This document shows, piece after piece, positions 7,387 through 17,210 of a stretch of 64,000 bases of DNA. Below the pieces are notes generated by a model. That model was not told where the DNA came from. It saw nothing but the letters and a program-made list of their open reading frames with translations, and ran no database searches. The stretch is taken from the NCBI GenBank assembly GCA_016703945.1, contig JADJBC010000021.1, positions 39,997-103,996 on the forward strand, given 5' to 3'. Positions within the stretch are counted from its first letter, which is position 1. The number at the start of each line of letters is the position of its first letter. A program made the position numbers and the translations under genes. This DNA is from Candidatus Aalborgicola danicus. Its GTDB lineage: Bacteria > Pseudomonadota > Gammaproteobacteria > Burkholderiales > Burkholderiaceae_C.

Positions 7387-9558
7387 ATGGATCCACTTTC
7401 TGTCTTCATCGTTGCCACGGTCTTGACCCTGCTCAATGGCGGAATCTTGGGCCTGATGCACAAGGGTTTTTCCACGGAGATACGGCCTGCGGCAGCAGAC
7501 TGGCGCATCGGGACGCTTCTGGTCGCTGGAGGTGTTGTGCTGCTGGCTTCACAACACCCGACAACCGTTTGGCTCTTGTTGCCGTTGGGCAACGCCCTCT
7601 TGTTGATGGGGTTGACCTTGTATTGGCGCTCTGTGCGTCGCTTTGACCGTGTTGCCGACACACCTTGGTTATTTGCTCCAGCCGTCCTGACGAGTCTGGC
7701 ATTGACGTGGTTTGTGGTGGTGCATCCCGTCCTTTGGGTTCGCGTTGTCCTTGCGTGTGTGGGCTGGTCTATTGCCCTGTTGGCTTCTGCGCGCAGTTTG
7801 TTCAAACACCGCTCTGCACGGCGTGAAATCAGTCGCGAAGTCCTGATGGGCATCATGCTTGCGCTGACTGGGTTCATGATTTTTCGCGCGGTCTTCTTTG
7901 CATTGCAGATGCGCGACGTGAACTCCATTCTGGCCACGGACCACGTGCTTAATGTGCTGACCCCCTTGAGCGTTGCAATCTTGCCAGTCATTGGAACCAC
8001 GACTTTCCTGGTCATGTGTAGTGAGCGCCTGCGTGCTGAATTGGCAGTGCGAGCAGTCGAGCTCGATGCGACAAACGCAGCGTTGCTCGCGGCCATTCGC
8101 TCGCGAGAAGACGCCGAGCGTATCGCACGTCATGACCTCAAGACTCCGCTGGCCAGCATAGCGGCTACGCCCGAACTCCTGCGCGCTGGTCGTGCACTGG
8201 AGCCAGACCAGGAGCAGTTGTTGAACCTGATTGAAGGCGCAGCGCGCCGAGCGCTGAGCATGGTGAATTTGTCCCTGGATTTGTACCGCATGGAGAACGG
8301 CAGCTTCCACTTTGAACCTGAAGCTGTCGATTTGACAGCCCTTGTCCGGGTGGTCATGGAGGATCTTGGCCAGCATGCCCAGTCCAAGGGTGTGACCATG
8401 AGACTGGCCTGCGGTGACGAGCCCGCGGTGGTGGCAGCGAATGCGGTGCTGTGTTATTCCTGCATCGCCAACGTGCTGAAAAACGCGGTGGAGGCGGCCA
8501 GCGACGGTTCGTGCGTAGAGCTGGACTTGCAACCGGGTGAGCGCGTGCTGCTGCGCATTCACAATGACACCGCGGTACCGCTCGCTTTGCGGGACCATTT
8601 TTTTGAGAAGTACGCCACGCATGGCAAATCCGGTGGGTCTGGTTTGGGTACCTACTCATCCCATCTGATGGCCAAGATGCAGGGTGGCGCGCTGACTATG
8701 CAGACTTCGGATTCCAGCGGCACCACTGTGACTCTGGAACTGCCTTGCTCCCGTGCGCAAAACGCCACCGAGCCAGGCTTGGATCGCACAATTTCTCAGC
8801 GGGCAGGCTCTGGCGATGGGGAGTCGTCAAAAATGGGCGACCAGGTTTTTGCGCACGTTCTTGTCGTGGATGACGACAGCTATAACTGCAAGGTGCTTTG
8901 CAGCCAGTTGGCCCTGTATCCCGTGCGTGTCGAGACCGCCTTCAATGGCCGCAGCGCCATTGAGCGCGCGTTGGCACATCGTCCGGACCTCGTCTTTATG
9001 GACATTGAAATGCCCGTCATGGGCGGCGTGCAGGCCGTGCAGCACATTCGCCAACTGCAGAAAGCACGAAGGCAGGAACCCAGCGTGATCATTGCATTTA
9101 CTTCCGATGATGAAGCCCAGAGCCAGGCCCGTTACCTGGCTAGCGGGTTCGACACCTGCTTGGGAAAGCCGACATCGCAAGCCACATTGGCCCCGTTGTT
9201 GCGAGGACTACCCCGCCCGCCAAGTCCGCCCAGGCAGGCACAACCACCAGTCAAGGTGCAAGCCCATTTGTTGGCAGACATGCCAGAGTTCCTGGCCTCG
9301 CGCTTGCAACTTATGGATGAACTGGAGCAGGCGTGTGTTGAGCATGATCGTGCGCGCCTGCGCAGCGTCGCCCATCGATTGACTGGCAGTCTTGCCATGT
9401 TTGGTTTTCTCTGGGCTGCCGACGTTTGCCAGCAGCTTGAACACGGTGCCACTGGCATCGATCTGGCAATGGCACAGCGTCTTGCCCGCGATCTGATTGA
9501 GCATTTGTGCTCCGTTCCCGTGGTGCAAGAAGATGCAAATGCCATGTCAGCGCCCTAA
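7387..9558 (+). CDS. Membrane hybrid sensor histidine kinase with receiver and HPt domains
   Basis: About 723 residues. The first 210 or so hold roughly six hydrophobic segments (for example SVFIVATVLTLLNGGILGLM) acting as a membrane sensor. Then come a HisKA domain with phospho-acceptor His249 (ARHDLKTPL), an HATPase region with N-box VLKNAVEAA and G-box SGGSGLGTYSS, a receiver with phospho-acceptor Asp539 (LVFMDIEMPVMGG) and a C-terminal HPt with His663 (AHRLTGS). It is thus a self-contained phosphorelay. Start choice is uncertain: an in-frame ATG at 7315 would add 24 residues, while 7387 (MDPLSVF) begins just before the first membrane segment. It precedes a stand-alone receiver gene that may be its target. 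Confidence 0.85.
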   Translation: MDPLSVFIVATVLTLLNGGILGLMHKGFSTEIRPAAADWRIGTLLVAGGVVLLASQHPTTVWLLLPLGNALLLMGLTLYWRSVRRFDRVADTPWLFAPAVLTSLALTWFVVVHPVLWVRVVLACVGWSIALLASARSLFKHRSARREISREVLMGIMLALTGFMIFRAVFFALQMRDVNSILATDHVLNVLTPLSVAILPVIGTTTFLVMCSERLRAELAVRAVELDATNAALLAAIRSREDAERIARHDLKTPLASIAATPELLRAGRALEPDQEQLLNLIEGAARRALSMVNLSLDLYRMENGSFHFEPEAVDLTALVRVVMEDLGQHAQSKGVTMRLACGDEPAVVAANAVLCYSCIANVLKNAVEAASDGSCVELDLQPGERVLLRIHNDTAVPLALRDHFFEKYATHGKSGGSGLGTYSSHLMAKMQGGALTMQTSDSSGTTVTLELPCSRAQNATEPGLDRTISQRAGSGDGESSKMGDQVFAHVLVVDDDSYNCKVLCSQLALYPVRVETAFNGRSAIERALAHRPDLVFMDIEMPVMGGVQAVQHIRQLQKARRQEPSVIIAFTSDDEAQSQARYLASGFDTCLGKPTSQATLAPLLRGLPRPPSPPRQAQPPVKVQAHLLADMPEFLASRLQLMDELEQACVEHDRARLRSVAHRLTGSLAMFGFLWAADVCQQLEHGATGIDLAMAQRLARDLIEHLCSVPVVQEDANAMSAP

Positions 9559-9616
9559 TCCTCGCCGAAATTACTACACTGCGCTCATTCCAATACGAAC
9601 ACGCCTGGAGCCTGAC

Positions 9617-9988
9617 ATGACCACCCCACGCCTACTTGTCATTGATGACGACGACATGGTGCTCACCTACCTCAGTCGAACATTGAGCCACCGCTACACC
9701 ATCATGACCCGCCAAGATCCAAAGGCTGCGATTGAGCTCGCTGCAGTTGAGCTGCCCGACCTTATCCTGTGTGACATCGATATGCCCGACATGGACGGTG
9801 GCGCGGTGTGCGCGGCCCTGGCAGAGAACCCAGTTACCGCGAGAATTCCATTCGTTTACCTCACCGCCATGGTCTCACCCAGTGAGGTCGTGGAGTTGCA
9901 AGGGTTCGTAGGCGGTCGGCCAGGCGTGGCCAAACGCGCCAGCATGCAGGAATTGATTGCTACCATTGATTCGCAACTCAAAGCCTAG
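9617..9988 (+). CDS. Single-domain response regulator (receiver only)
   Basis: 123 residues, all receiver domain: acidic pocket IDDDD at residues 9-13, phospho-acceptor Asp53 (LCDIDMPDMDGG), switch Thr in VYLTAM, and conserved Lys in GVAKRASM. No output domain, so it would act by protein contact, as CheY-like or Spo0F-like proteins do. It lies 58 bp after the hybrid kinase on the same strand, which suggests a shared phosphorelay. The ATG at 9617 follows CTGGAG; longer in-frame starts would lie within the kinase gene. Confidence 0.88.
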   Translation: MTTPRLLVIDDDDMVLTYLSRTLSHRYTIMTRQDPKAAIELAAVELPDLILCDIDMPDMDGGAVCAALAENPVTARIPFVYLTAMVSPSEVVELQGFVGGRPGVAKRASMQELIATIDSQLKA

Positions 9989-9990
9989 TA

Positions 9991-10045
9991 GTCAAATAGG
10001 CCTCCAGCCCCCGTATTCATTGCGTAAAGCGCTATCAATGTAGTA
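9991..10045 (-). repeat. Interspersed palindromic repeat (CACGAGGGCT family), copy B
   Basis: GGCCTCCAGCCCCCGTATTC followed by GCGTAAAGCGCTATCAATG. It lies between the receiver gene and the converging pgpA and may act as their shared 3' structure. Confidence 0.7.
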
Positions 10046-10061
10046 GTGACTGGCGTGTCGG

Positions 10062-10607
10062 CTACACAAAACGCCACAGCGCCACCACCAGCACGGTGCA
10101 AGCTGCGGCCACCAGGTCGTCGAACATGATGCCAAAACCCGCCTTGCGCCAGGCACCGGGGTCGCTGGCCGGATCGAGGTTGTGGTACAGCGCATCGGCC
10201 CACCCCACCGGGCCTGGTTTGACCGCATCAAAGAAACGAAACAGGCCGAACGCCAGCACCTGGCCCACCACGCCGGTCGGCATGACCAACCACAACACCA
10301 GCCAGAAGGCGACCACCTCGTCCCAGACAATGCTGCCGGGGTCCAGCACACCCATATTACGGGCCGTGACGCTGCAGGCCCACCAGCCCAGGGGCAGGGA
10401 AAGGCCGATCAACACCGCCCAGCGGCCATCGTTCATACACGGTGACAAGGCGATAAAGGCGATCCAGGCCCATAACGTACCGGCCGTGCCCGGCGCAATG
10501 CGCGAAAGGCCGGCGCCAAAGCCCAGCGCCAGCCAATGCGCGGGGTGCGACAACATAAAGCGCACCGTGGGGCGCGCCAATGGAGGGGCCTGGGGCGTGT
10601 CAGTCAT
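10062..10607 (-). CDS. pgpA: Phosphatidylglycerophosphatase A
   Basis: Dephosphorylates phosphatidylglycerol phosphate to phosphatidylglycerol in the inner membrane. 181 residues, usual for PgpA. Visible family features: GFGAGLSRIAPGTAGTLWAW near the N-terminus, the acidic DPGSIVWDEVVAFW motif, and FRFFDAVKPGPVGWAD; several hydrophobic segments fit a membrane enzyme. The ATG at 10607 overlaps the TGA of the upstream HNH gene (ATGA), so translation is probably coupled. The gene order thiL-(HNH)-pgpA keeps the common thiL-pgpA linkage. Confidence 0.95.
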   Translation of the reverse strand: MTDTPQAPPLARPTVRFMLSHPAHWLALGFGAGLSRIAPGTAGTLWAWIAFIALSPCMNDGRWAVLIGLSLPLGWWACSVTARNMGVLDPGSIVWDEVVAFWLVLWLVMPTGVVGQVLAFGLFRFFDAVKPGPVGWADALYHNLDPASDPGAWRKAGFGIMFDDLVAAACTVLVVALWRFV

Positions 10608-10834
10608 GGTGCGGGGGCGCCAGGTAGGGTGTGGCGGCGCTGGTTGCACAGGGCGTGGCTGATGGCCAGGTTCTCCAGATGGCTGTTGCCGCCCTCACTC
10701 AAAGGGCGCATGTGTTCCAGTGTTGCCTCTGCGGGCAAGACCGGTTGCCCGCACACCCAGCAGGGCACCACGCCGTGGAGTTGGCGTGCCACGGTCTTGT
10801 AGATTTTGTCGCGGGTCAGGTTCAATCGGCTCAT
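10604..10834 (-). CDS. Small HNH-nuclease-like protein
   Basis: 76 residues. A zinc knuckle CWVCGQPV and a second pair near the C-terminus (HALCNQRR) bracket an HNH core: ATLEHMRPLSEGGNSHLENL, then AISHALCNQRR, where EH...N...H are the expected metal/catalytic positions. The domain fills the protein, so a free-standing HNH endonuclease or a nucleic-acid-binding derivative is likely; no activity can be assigned. It is stitched into the operon by ATGA overlaps on both sides (with thiL at 10831-10834 and pgpA at 10604-10607). Confidence 0.85.
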   Translation of the reverse strand: MSRLNLTRDKIYKTVARQLHGVVPCWVCGQPVLPAEATLEHMRPLSEGGNSHLENLAISHALCNQRRHTLPGAPAP

Positions 10835-11820
10835 GCTGCGAAATGGTCAAACGATGCAAACGAGTGGGCCAGCACGTTGCCCTGGCCATCCAGCAGACGC
10901 AACCCCGGCGCTGCCTCAATCTGGCCAATGCGCGTCACCGGCGTGGCGCTGGCATTGCTTGCGGCTTGCACGGCGGCCCGTTGCGCCGGTGCAGCGGTGA
11001 AGACCAATTCGTAGTCATCGCCACCGGCCAACACACACTGGCGTGCCAGTTGCGCTGAAACATAAGTGTCAAAATGGCCTCCCGCCCTCGTGGAATATGC
11101 GTAAGCAGCTATCAAATAAGTAGCGTCGTTGGTTTCCATGCTGGCCCCTACGCCCGAGCGGTCCAGGATGTGCCCGAGGTCTCCGAGCAGTCCATCGCTG
11201 ACATCGGCCGCCGCACTGGCCACACCGCGCAGGGCCAGACCCAGCGCAATACGTGGTGTAGGCCGCTCCAGGCGCGGGCGGGCAAACGCCAACCATTCGG
11301 GCGGCAACGTGACGCGCCCTTGCAGTGCCGCCAGGGCCAGGCTGGCGTCGCCCAGCGTGCCGCTGACGTAGATGTCATCACCTGGCTGAGCGCCGCTGCG
11401 CAGCAGGGCTTGCGTGGCCGGCATCTCGCCAAACACCGTGATGCAAATGGTCAGCGGCCCCCGGGTGGTGTCACCGCCAATCAGTTCACAACCATGGGCA
11501 TCGGCCAGCGCCATCAGGCCTTCGGAGAAGGCTTGCAACCAGGCCTCATCCACGCGGGGCAGCGCCAGCGCCAGCGTGAACGCCAGCGGCCGCGCGCCGC
11601 ACGCCGCCAGATCGCTCAGGTTCACGGCCAGCGCCTTGTGGCCCAGGCTGCGCGGGTCCACATCCGGGAAGAAATGGCGGCCTTCCACCAGCATATCGGT
11701 CGATATGGCCATTTGCATGCCGGGGCCCGGCTGCAGAATCGCGCAATCGTCTCCCACGCCCAGCACCGCCTTGGGGGTGGCGCGGGTAAAGAAACGCCGA
11801 ATCAGCTCAAACTCGCCCAT
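10831..11820 (-). CDS. thiL: Thiamine-monophosphate kinase
   Basis: ATP-dependent phosphorylation of thiamine monophosphate to thiamine pyrophosphate. 329 residues. Typical features: GEFELIRRFFTR at the N-terminus, GVGDDCAIL, STDMLVEGRHFF, HKALAVNLSDLAACGA and GGDTTRGP, all metal/ATP-binding signatures. Between residues about 229 and 250 the protein carries ATYLIAAYAYSTRAGGHF, which is the in-frame translation of an interspersed palindromic repeat (11068-11125), in a region just before the conserved LAGGDDYELVF. The frame is kept, so the gene is probably active. The operon continues with the HNH gene and pgpA. Confidence 0.97.
   Translation of the reverse strand: MGEFELIRRFFTRATPKAVLGVGDDCAILQPGPGMQMAISTDMLVEGRHFFPDVDPRSLGHKALAVNLSDLAACGARPLAFTLALALPRVDEAWLQAFSEGLMALADAHGCELIGGDTTRGPLTICITVFGEMPATQALLRSGAQPGDDIYVSGTLGDASLALAALQGRVTLPPEWLAFARPRLERPTPRIALGLALRGVASAAADVSDGLLGDLGHILDRSGVGASMETNDATYLIAAYAYSTRAGGHFDTYVSAQLARQCVLAGGDDYELVFTAAPAQRAAVQAASNASATPVTRIGQIEAAPGLRLLDGQGNVLAHSFASFDHFAA
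11068..11125 (-). repeat. Palindromic repeat inserted in frame within thiL, copy C
   Basis: Contains GGCCTCCCGCCCTCGTGGAA then GCGTAAGCAGCTATCAAATA, matching the intergenic copies at 31289, 61398 and 62898 in reverse orientation. It adds about 19-21 codons to thiL without a frameshift or stop. Confidence 0.85.
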
Positions 11821-11833
11821 GGAGTCGCGTGTT

Positions 11834-12235
11834 TTAGTGCAGCGTGCGTGAACCGCCGATACCGGTGTCGCCGCTTAGCGCGTCCAACACAAACATGGGC
11901 ACGTCGGCGTCAAACTTTTCACCGTCTTCGGCTACACAAAAAAAGCTGCCATGCATGGTGCCGGTGGGGGTGCGCAGCCGCGTGCCACTGGTGTATTCAA
12001 AGGCCTGGCCGGGCTTGAGCAGGGGTTGCTGGCCCACCACCCCCAGGCCCTTGACTTTTTCGGTACGCCCGTTGGCGTCGTTGACGTTCCAGGTACGCGA
12101 GATCACTTGAGCCGGTATGTCACCGGTGTTGATGATGGTAATGGTGTAGGCAAACACAAACAGGCCCTCGTCCGGTGCCGACTGGTCGGGCAGGAACTGG
12201 GGAACAACTTGGACGGTTAATTGGTACTTGGGCAT
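11834..12235 (-). CDS. apaG: ApaG (Co2+/Mg2+ efflux-associated) protein
   Basis: 133 residues, single fibronectin-III-like ApaG domain. Typical motifs: FVFAYTITIINTGDIPAQVI near residue 28, SRTWNVNDANG, VVGQQPLLKPGQAFEYTSGT and TPTGTMHGSFFCV. The protein is found widely in proteobacteria; its biochemical role is unsettled. Start at 12235 (MPKYQLTV) fits the family; an upstream in-frame start would add 10 residues. It lies immediately left of the CRISPR island. Confidence 0.95.
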   Translation of the reverse strand: MPKYQLTVQVVPQFLPDQSAPDEGLFVFAYTITIINTGDIPAQVISRTWNVNDANGRTEKVKGLGVVGQQPLLKPGQAFEYTSGTRLRTPTGTMHGSFFCVAEDGEKFDADVPMFVLDALSGDTGIGGSRTLH

Positions 12236-12401
12236 GGAAGTAATGCTAACGTGAAACTTTGGCAAAGAAGGGCCGGGGCTGGTTTATTGGCTTCGCGTGG
12301 GATTTTTGAGTGTTGAGTGAATGCAATTCGGGTTTGAATTTCGTGCGCCCACGCTGGTCAGTGAATCTGATCTCGGTTGGCTCATTGTGTTCCTTGGAAG
12401 T
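12236..12401. other. Intergenic stretch between apaG and the CRISPR array
   Basis: No open reading frame, strong hairpin or repeat copy was recognised. It is the left edge of the CRISPR-Cas island and must hold the apaG promoter (reading left). Confidence 0.5.
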
Positions 12402-15400
12402 GTTTCAACCCACACCTGCTATCGCTGGCAGGTGAGCCCGTTCAAAGTCCAGCGGCTCGCATTTGCATGGAAGTTTCAATCCGCACCCGCCATCTCTGGC
12501 GGGTGATCCCCGTCAAGCGGGTAATCTTTGCTCAGTTTCCCGATGTTTCAATCCGCACCCGCCATCTCTGGCGGGTGATCCCATCTTCGGCAATTCCTTC
12601 GCGGTAATTCAGTTCTGTTTCAATCCGCACCCGCCATCTCTGGCGGGTGATCCCGGCGCAAACCGCTGGGCAAACGGCTACATCGAAGTTTCAATCCGCA
12701 CCCGCCATCTCTGGCGGGTGATCCCCTGCATCGATTCGGCAATGGCGGAATTTGAAATGTTTCAATCCGCACCCGCCATCTCTGGCGGGTGATCCCGAAT
12801 CTGGCGGACGGCGTACACGTCAAGTTCGTGTTTCAATCCGCACCCGCCATCTCTGGCGGGTGATCCTTGCGCACCCTGGCCTCGTCGCGCCGGTAATCCT
12901 GTTTCAATCCGCACCCGCCATCTCTGGCGGGTGATCCGCTGTGCGTTCGGTCGTTTGACGCGCTGCGAACTGTTTCAATCCGCACCCGCCATCTCTGGCG
13001 GGTGATCCGAGGGAATAGCAGTGTCAAAGGCGGGAGGAAAAGGGTTTCAATCCGCACCCGCCATCTCTGGCGGGTGATCCGGCACCCAGTTGGATACCGT
13101 GGACGGTGAAGCATGGGTTTCAATCCGCACCCGCCATCTCTGGCGGGTGATCCATGCAGCGCATGGACGTCGAGAGATTTACGGCAATGTTTCAATCCGC
13201 ACCCGCCATCTCTGGCGGGTGATCCTAATGGGGTCTACGTCGGGGCGGTCGCCCTTGACGTTTCAATCCGCACCCGCCATCTCTGGCGGGTGATCCGCGG
13301 CGATGGCTACCACTGCCACAAACAGCGCATTGTTTCAATCCGCACCCGCCATCTCTGGCGGGTGATCCCAGAGCATGAGCGCGGCGCTATAAAAAACAGA
13401 GTGTTTCAATCCGCACCCGCCATCTCTGGCGGGTGATCCATTACTCCCTTCCTAAAAGTCAGCCGAGCGTCATGTTTCAATCCGCACCCGCCATCTCTGG
13501 CGGGTGATCCCAAGTGGTGCCGGTGGTATCCGGGAAATGTTTCAATCCGCACCCGCCATCTCTGGGCGGTGATCCCCGTATTCGGCCTGGCTTGTGTCTT
13601 GACTCGATAGTTTCAATCCGCACCCGCCATCTCTGGCGGGTGATCCCAGTATTCGGCCTGGCTTGTGACTTGACCAGATAGTTTCAATCCGCACCCGCCA
13701 TCTCTGGCGGGTGATCCCAGGGTGCCATCTGAGCCAATGCAACCTAATACGGGTTTCAATCCGCACCCGCCATCTCTGGCGGGTGATCCAAGGGCTCGCA
13801 GACGAAGAGGCGTATTACCAATGTTTCAATCCGCACCCGCCATCTCTGGCGGGTGATCCGCGCCTGGGCGCGGCTTTGATGCGGTTGCATAGCGTTTCAA
13901 TCCGCACCCGCCATCTCTGGCGGGTGATCCACGGCAAGATCGGCGCGGCGGCGCTGGCCAATTTGTTTCAATCCGCACCCGCCATCTCTGGCGGGTGATC
14001 CTATATGGGGCATCCATCACTTACCCCACGATGCTGTTTCAATCCGCACCCGCCATCTCTGGCGGGTGATCCGCCAAGTTCCGTGAATTACGAGGCCTGA
14101 ACCGATGTTTCAATCCGCACCCGCCATCTCTGACGGGTGATCCTAGGGTTCGCATTGATCTCCCAGACCGCATAGGTGTTTCAATCCGCACCCGCCATCT
14201 CTGGCGGGTGATCCCGCCAATCAAGGCGTTATTTTTCGTACTCATTTGTTTCAATCCGCACCCGCCATCTCTGGCGGGTGATCCGGTGGAGCAGACGCTT
14301 TTGGCATCCGCTGACCGCGTTTCAATCCGCACCCGCCATCTCTGGCGGGTGATCCGTACACGTCAAGTTTGTGAAAATGGATAAGGTCGTGTTTCAATCC
14401 GCACCCGCCATCTCTGGCGGGTGATCCGGGCTATCAGGGCGCAGCCATGGCGTCTGGACATGTTTCAATCCGCACCCGCCATCTCTGGCGGGTGATCCAT
14501 TCAAGGCCGAACAAGCTGCACTCATGCAAAAAGTTTCAATCCGCACCCGCCATCTCTGGCGGGTGATCCTTGGGTCAAATTCAGGTTCAATTGGGTACGT
14601 GTGTTTCAATCCGCACCCGCCATCTCTGGCGGGTGATCCGGAAGATCGAAGCGCCTACATGCATTTCAAAAATGTTTCAATCCGCACCCGCCATCTCTGG
14701 CGGGTGATCCCAGAACATAGCCAACTATGTTGGGGGTGTTTAAATGTTTCAATCCGCACCCGCCATCTCTGGCGGGTGATCCAATGCTGACCTACCGCCT
14801 CGGCCACACACATGCTGTTTCAATCCGCACCCGCCATCTCTGGCGGGTGATCCGCTGCTGCTGTCCTGGGGGCCGTGGCCCTGGAATGTTTCAATCCGCA
14901 CCCGCCATCTCTGGCGGGTGATCCATTTCGCACCGAATAGAACCATCCGAATAGACTTGTTTCAATCCGCACCCGCCATCTCTGGCGGGTGATCCGGCCT
15001 GCGGTGGGCACGGGTTTAAGGTGATCCTGTTTCAATCCGCACCCGCCATCTCTGGCGGGTGATCCCCGTGATCAGTGCCTACATGGCTTGGCGCTACGGG
15101 TTTCAATCCGCACCCGCCATCTCTGGCGGGTGATCCACTGTCACGCGCGCGGTGATGTGGCATTGGCCGTTGTTTCAATCCGCACCCGCCATCTCTGGCG
15201 GGTGATCCCGGTGGGTCGGTGGGCTGCGTGAATATGTCCATTTTGTTTCAATCCGCACCCGCCATCTCTGGCGGGTGATCCCATGGTGGATGTGTGCGAC
15301 GTGCTGAGCAAGACCATGTTTCAATCCGCACCCGCCATCTCTGGCGGGTGATCCTCCTGGTGAAGTTCCTTCGCTCTGAGCACGCCGGTTTCAATCCGCA

Positions 15401-17210
15401 CCCGCCATCTCTGGCGGGTGATCCCCTCAGCGCTGGATTTTGTTCGCGGTCTGCGCCTGTTTCAATCCGCACCCGCCATCTCTGGCGGGTGATCCTAGAT
15501 CATGCGCAGCACGCGGGTTTGATCGGCTGTTTCAATCCGCACCCGCCATCTCTGGCGGGTGATCCTGTTGCGCTTCACGAAATAGCGCTTGTTCATGGCG
15601 TTTCAATCCGCACCCGCCATCTCTGGCGGGTGATCCCGGGTGTGATGGAAACCACTTCAGCGGTTGAAAAGTTTCAATCCGCACCCGCCATCTCTGGCGG
15701 GTGATCCAATGCTAGTGCGACGCGGGGAGTGTGTAAAAAGGAGTTTCAATCCGCACCCGCCATCTCTGGCGGGTGATCCAACTGGCAGACGCCAAGCAGC
15801 TTATTGCCGACATGTTTCAATCCGCACCCGCCATCTCTGGCGGGTGATCCATCGAACAGTGGCGTGCAGGCGGCCATCATCGAGTTTCAATCCGCACCCG
15901 CCATCTCTGGCGGGTGATCCGGATATGGCGCTGCTGCAAAGCTGTCTTGACTACGTTTCAATCCGCACCCGCCATCTCTGGCGGGTGATCCGCCCTACGG
16001 GTGAGGGCGTAGACCATGGCGAAGCGTTTCAATCCGCACCCGCCATCTCTGGCGGGTGATCCCCGAGCGCACGCTATCAGATTGGATTACCGGCAAGTTT
16101 CAATCCGCACCCGCCATCTCTGGCGGGTGATCCGCCGTGGAGTCGGGCCGCGCGAATGCCTTTGTATCGTTTCAATCCGCACCCGCCATCTCTGGCGGGT
16201 GATCCTACTCTGACGGGCAACCCGTAAAGTTCAATCAATAGCGTTTCAATCCGCACCCGCCATCTCTGGCGGGTGATCCCCGGGTTCTGCGGCGCAAGGT
16301 GGCGCGCGTGGTCGTTTCAATCCGCACCCGCCATCTCTGGCGGGTGATCCTGCGCTATTTTTGGCAAGCGTGCAGACGCATTGCGCGTTTCAATCCGCAC
16401 CCGCCATCTCTGGCGGGTGATCCACCCCGTAGTCGTTCAAAAAATGCTTGTCAGGTCCGTTTCAATCCGCACCCGCCATCTCTGGCGGGTGATCCAAGAA
16501 CTCAAGCGTACCCATCAACCGTGTGCGTGTTTCAATCCGCACCCGCCATCTCTGGCGGGTGATCCCATACCGGCGCCTGGTCGCTACCTTGCCTTGCAAG
16601 TTTCAATCCGCACCCGCCATCTCTGGCGGGTGATCCACCAGCCGCATTCCCTCCAGCGGCCCGGAAGATGTTTCAATCCGCACCCGCCATCTCTGGCGGG
16701 TGATCCGCAAGACACCGGAAGGCTTCGAGGTTGGCACGCATGTTTCAATCCGCACCCGCCATCTCTGGCGGGTGATCCCATACGCTGACTGCATGCCTCC
16801 ACCCCCCAAGAAATGTTTCAATCCGCACCCGCCATCTCTGGCGGGTGATCCCTATCAATTCACTAGCAGAAAGAACCTATGTCCCTGTTTCAATCCGCAC
16901 CCGCCATCTCTGGCGGGTGATCCTTGAGGTGGATTTTGCTATCGAAGCCATCAACAAGCTGTTTCAATCCGCACCCGCCATCTCTGGCGGGTGATCCTTT
17001 GCCGATACAACATCGCATCGCGAGCAAGGAGTTTCAATCCGCACCCGCCATCTCTGGCGGGTGATCCATGATTGGCCGCACGGGTGGTGCTGACTGGTAC
17101 GAGTTTCAATCCGCACCCGCCATCTCTGGCGGGTGATCCTAAGGGTCGCGCATCGTGTCGAGCCTGACCATGTGTTTCAATCCGCACCCGCCATCTCTGG
17201 CGGGTGATCC
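12402..17210 (-). CRISPR. Type I-C CRISPR array: 67 intact repeats plus one decayed terminal repeat, 67 spacers
   Basis: Repeat unit 37 bp, on the plus strand beginning GTTTCAATCC and ending GGGTGATCC; its centre is a perfect stem CACCCGCC/GGCGGGTG with a 6-nt loop. Read on the minus strand it ends ATTGAAAC, as type I-C repeats do, so transcription runs leftward from the leader at 17211-17436. Intact repeats start at 12473 (leader-distal) through 17174 (leader-proximal); the distal terminal repeat at 12402-12438 has about 7 mismatches, as expected for the old end. Spacers are mostly 33-37 nt, with one of 28 nt (13511-13538). Variant repeats: 13539-13575 (rearranged GGGCGG) and 14107-14143 (one G to A). 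Many spacers read as open frames, e.g. the spacer after 16923 encodes EVDFAIEAINK, fitting protein-coding phage targets. Confidence 0.99.

Noticed and set aside
15001..15028. A spacer ending GGTGATCCT that resembles the repeat end
   Set aside because: Only about 10 bases match; too short to call a nested or decayed repeat.
12463..17210. Many open frames of 60-160 codons across 12.4-17.2 kb with repeated SIRTRHLWRV, NPHPPSLAGDP or ITRQRWRVRIE segments
   Set aside because: They are translations of the CRISPR repeats, whose 37-bp length and fixed sequence keep frames open by chance; not genes.
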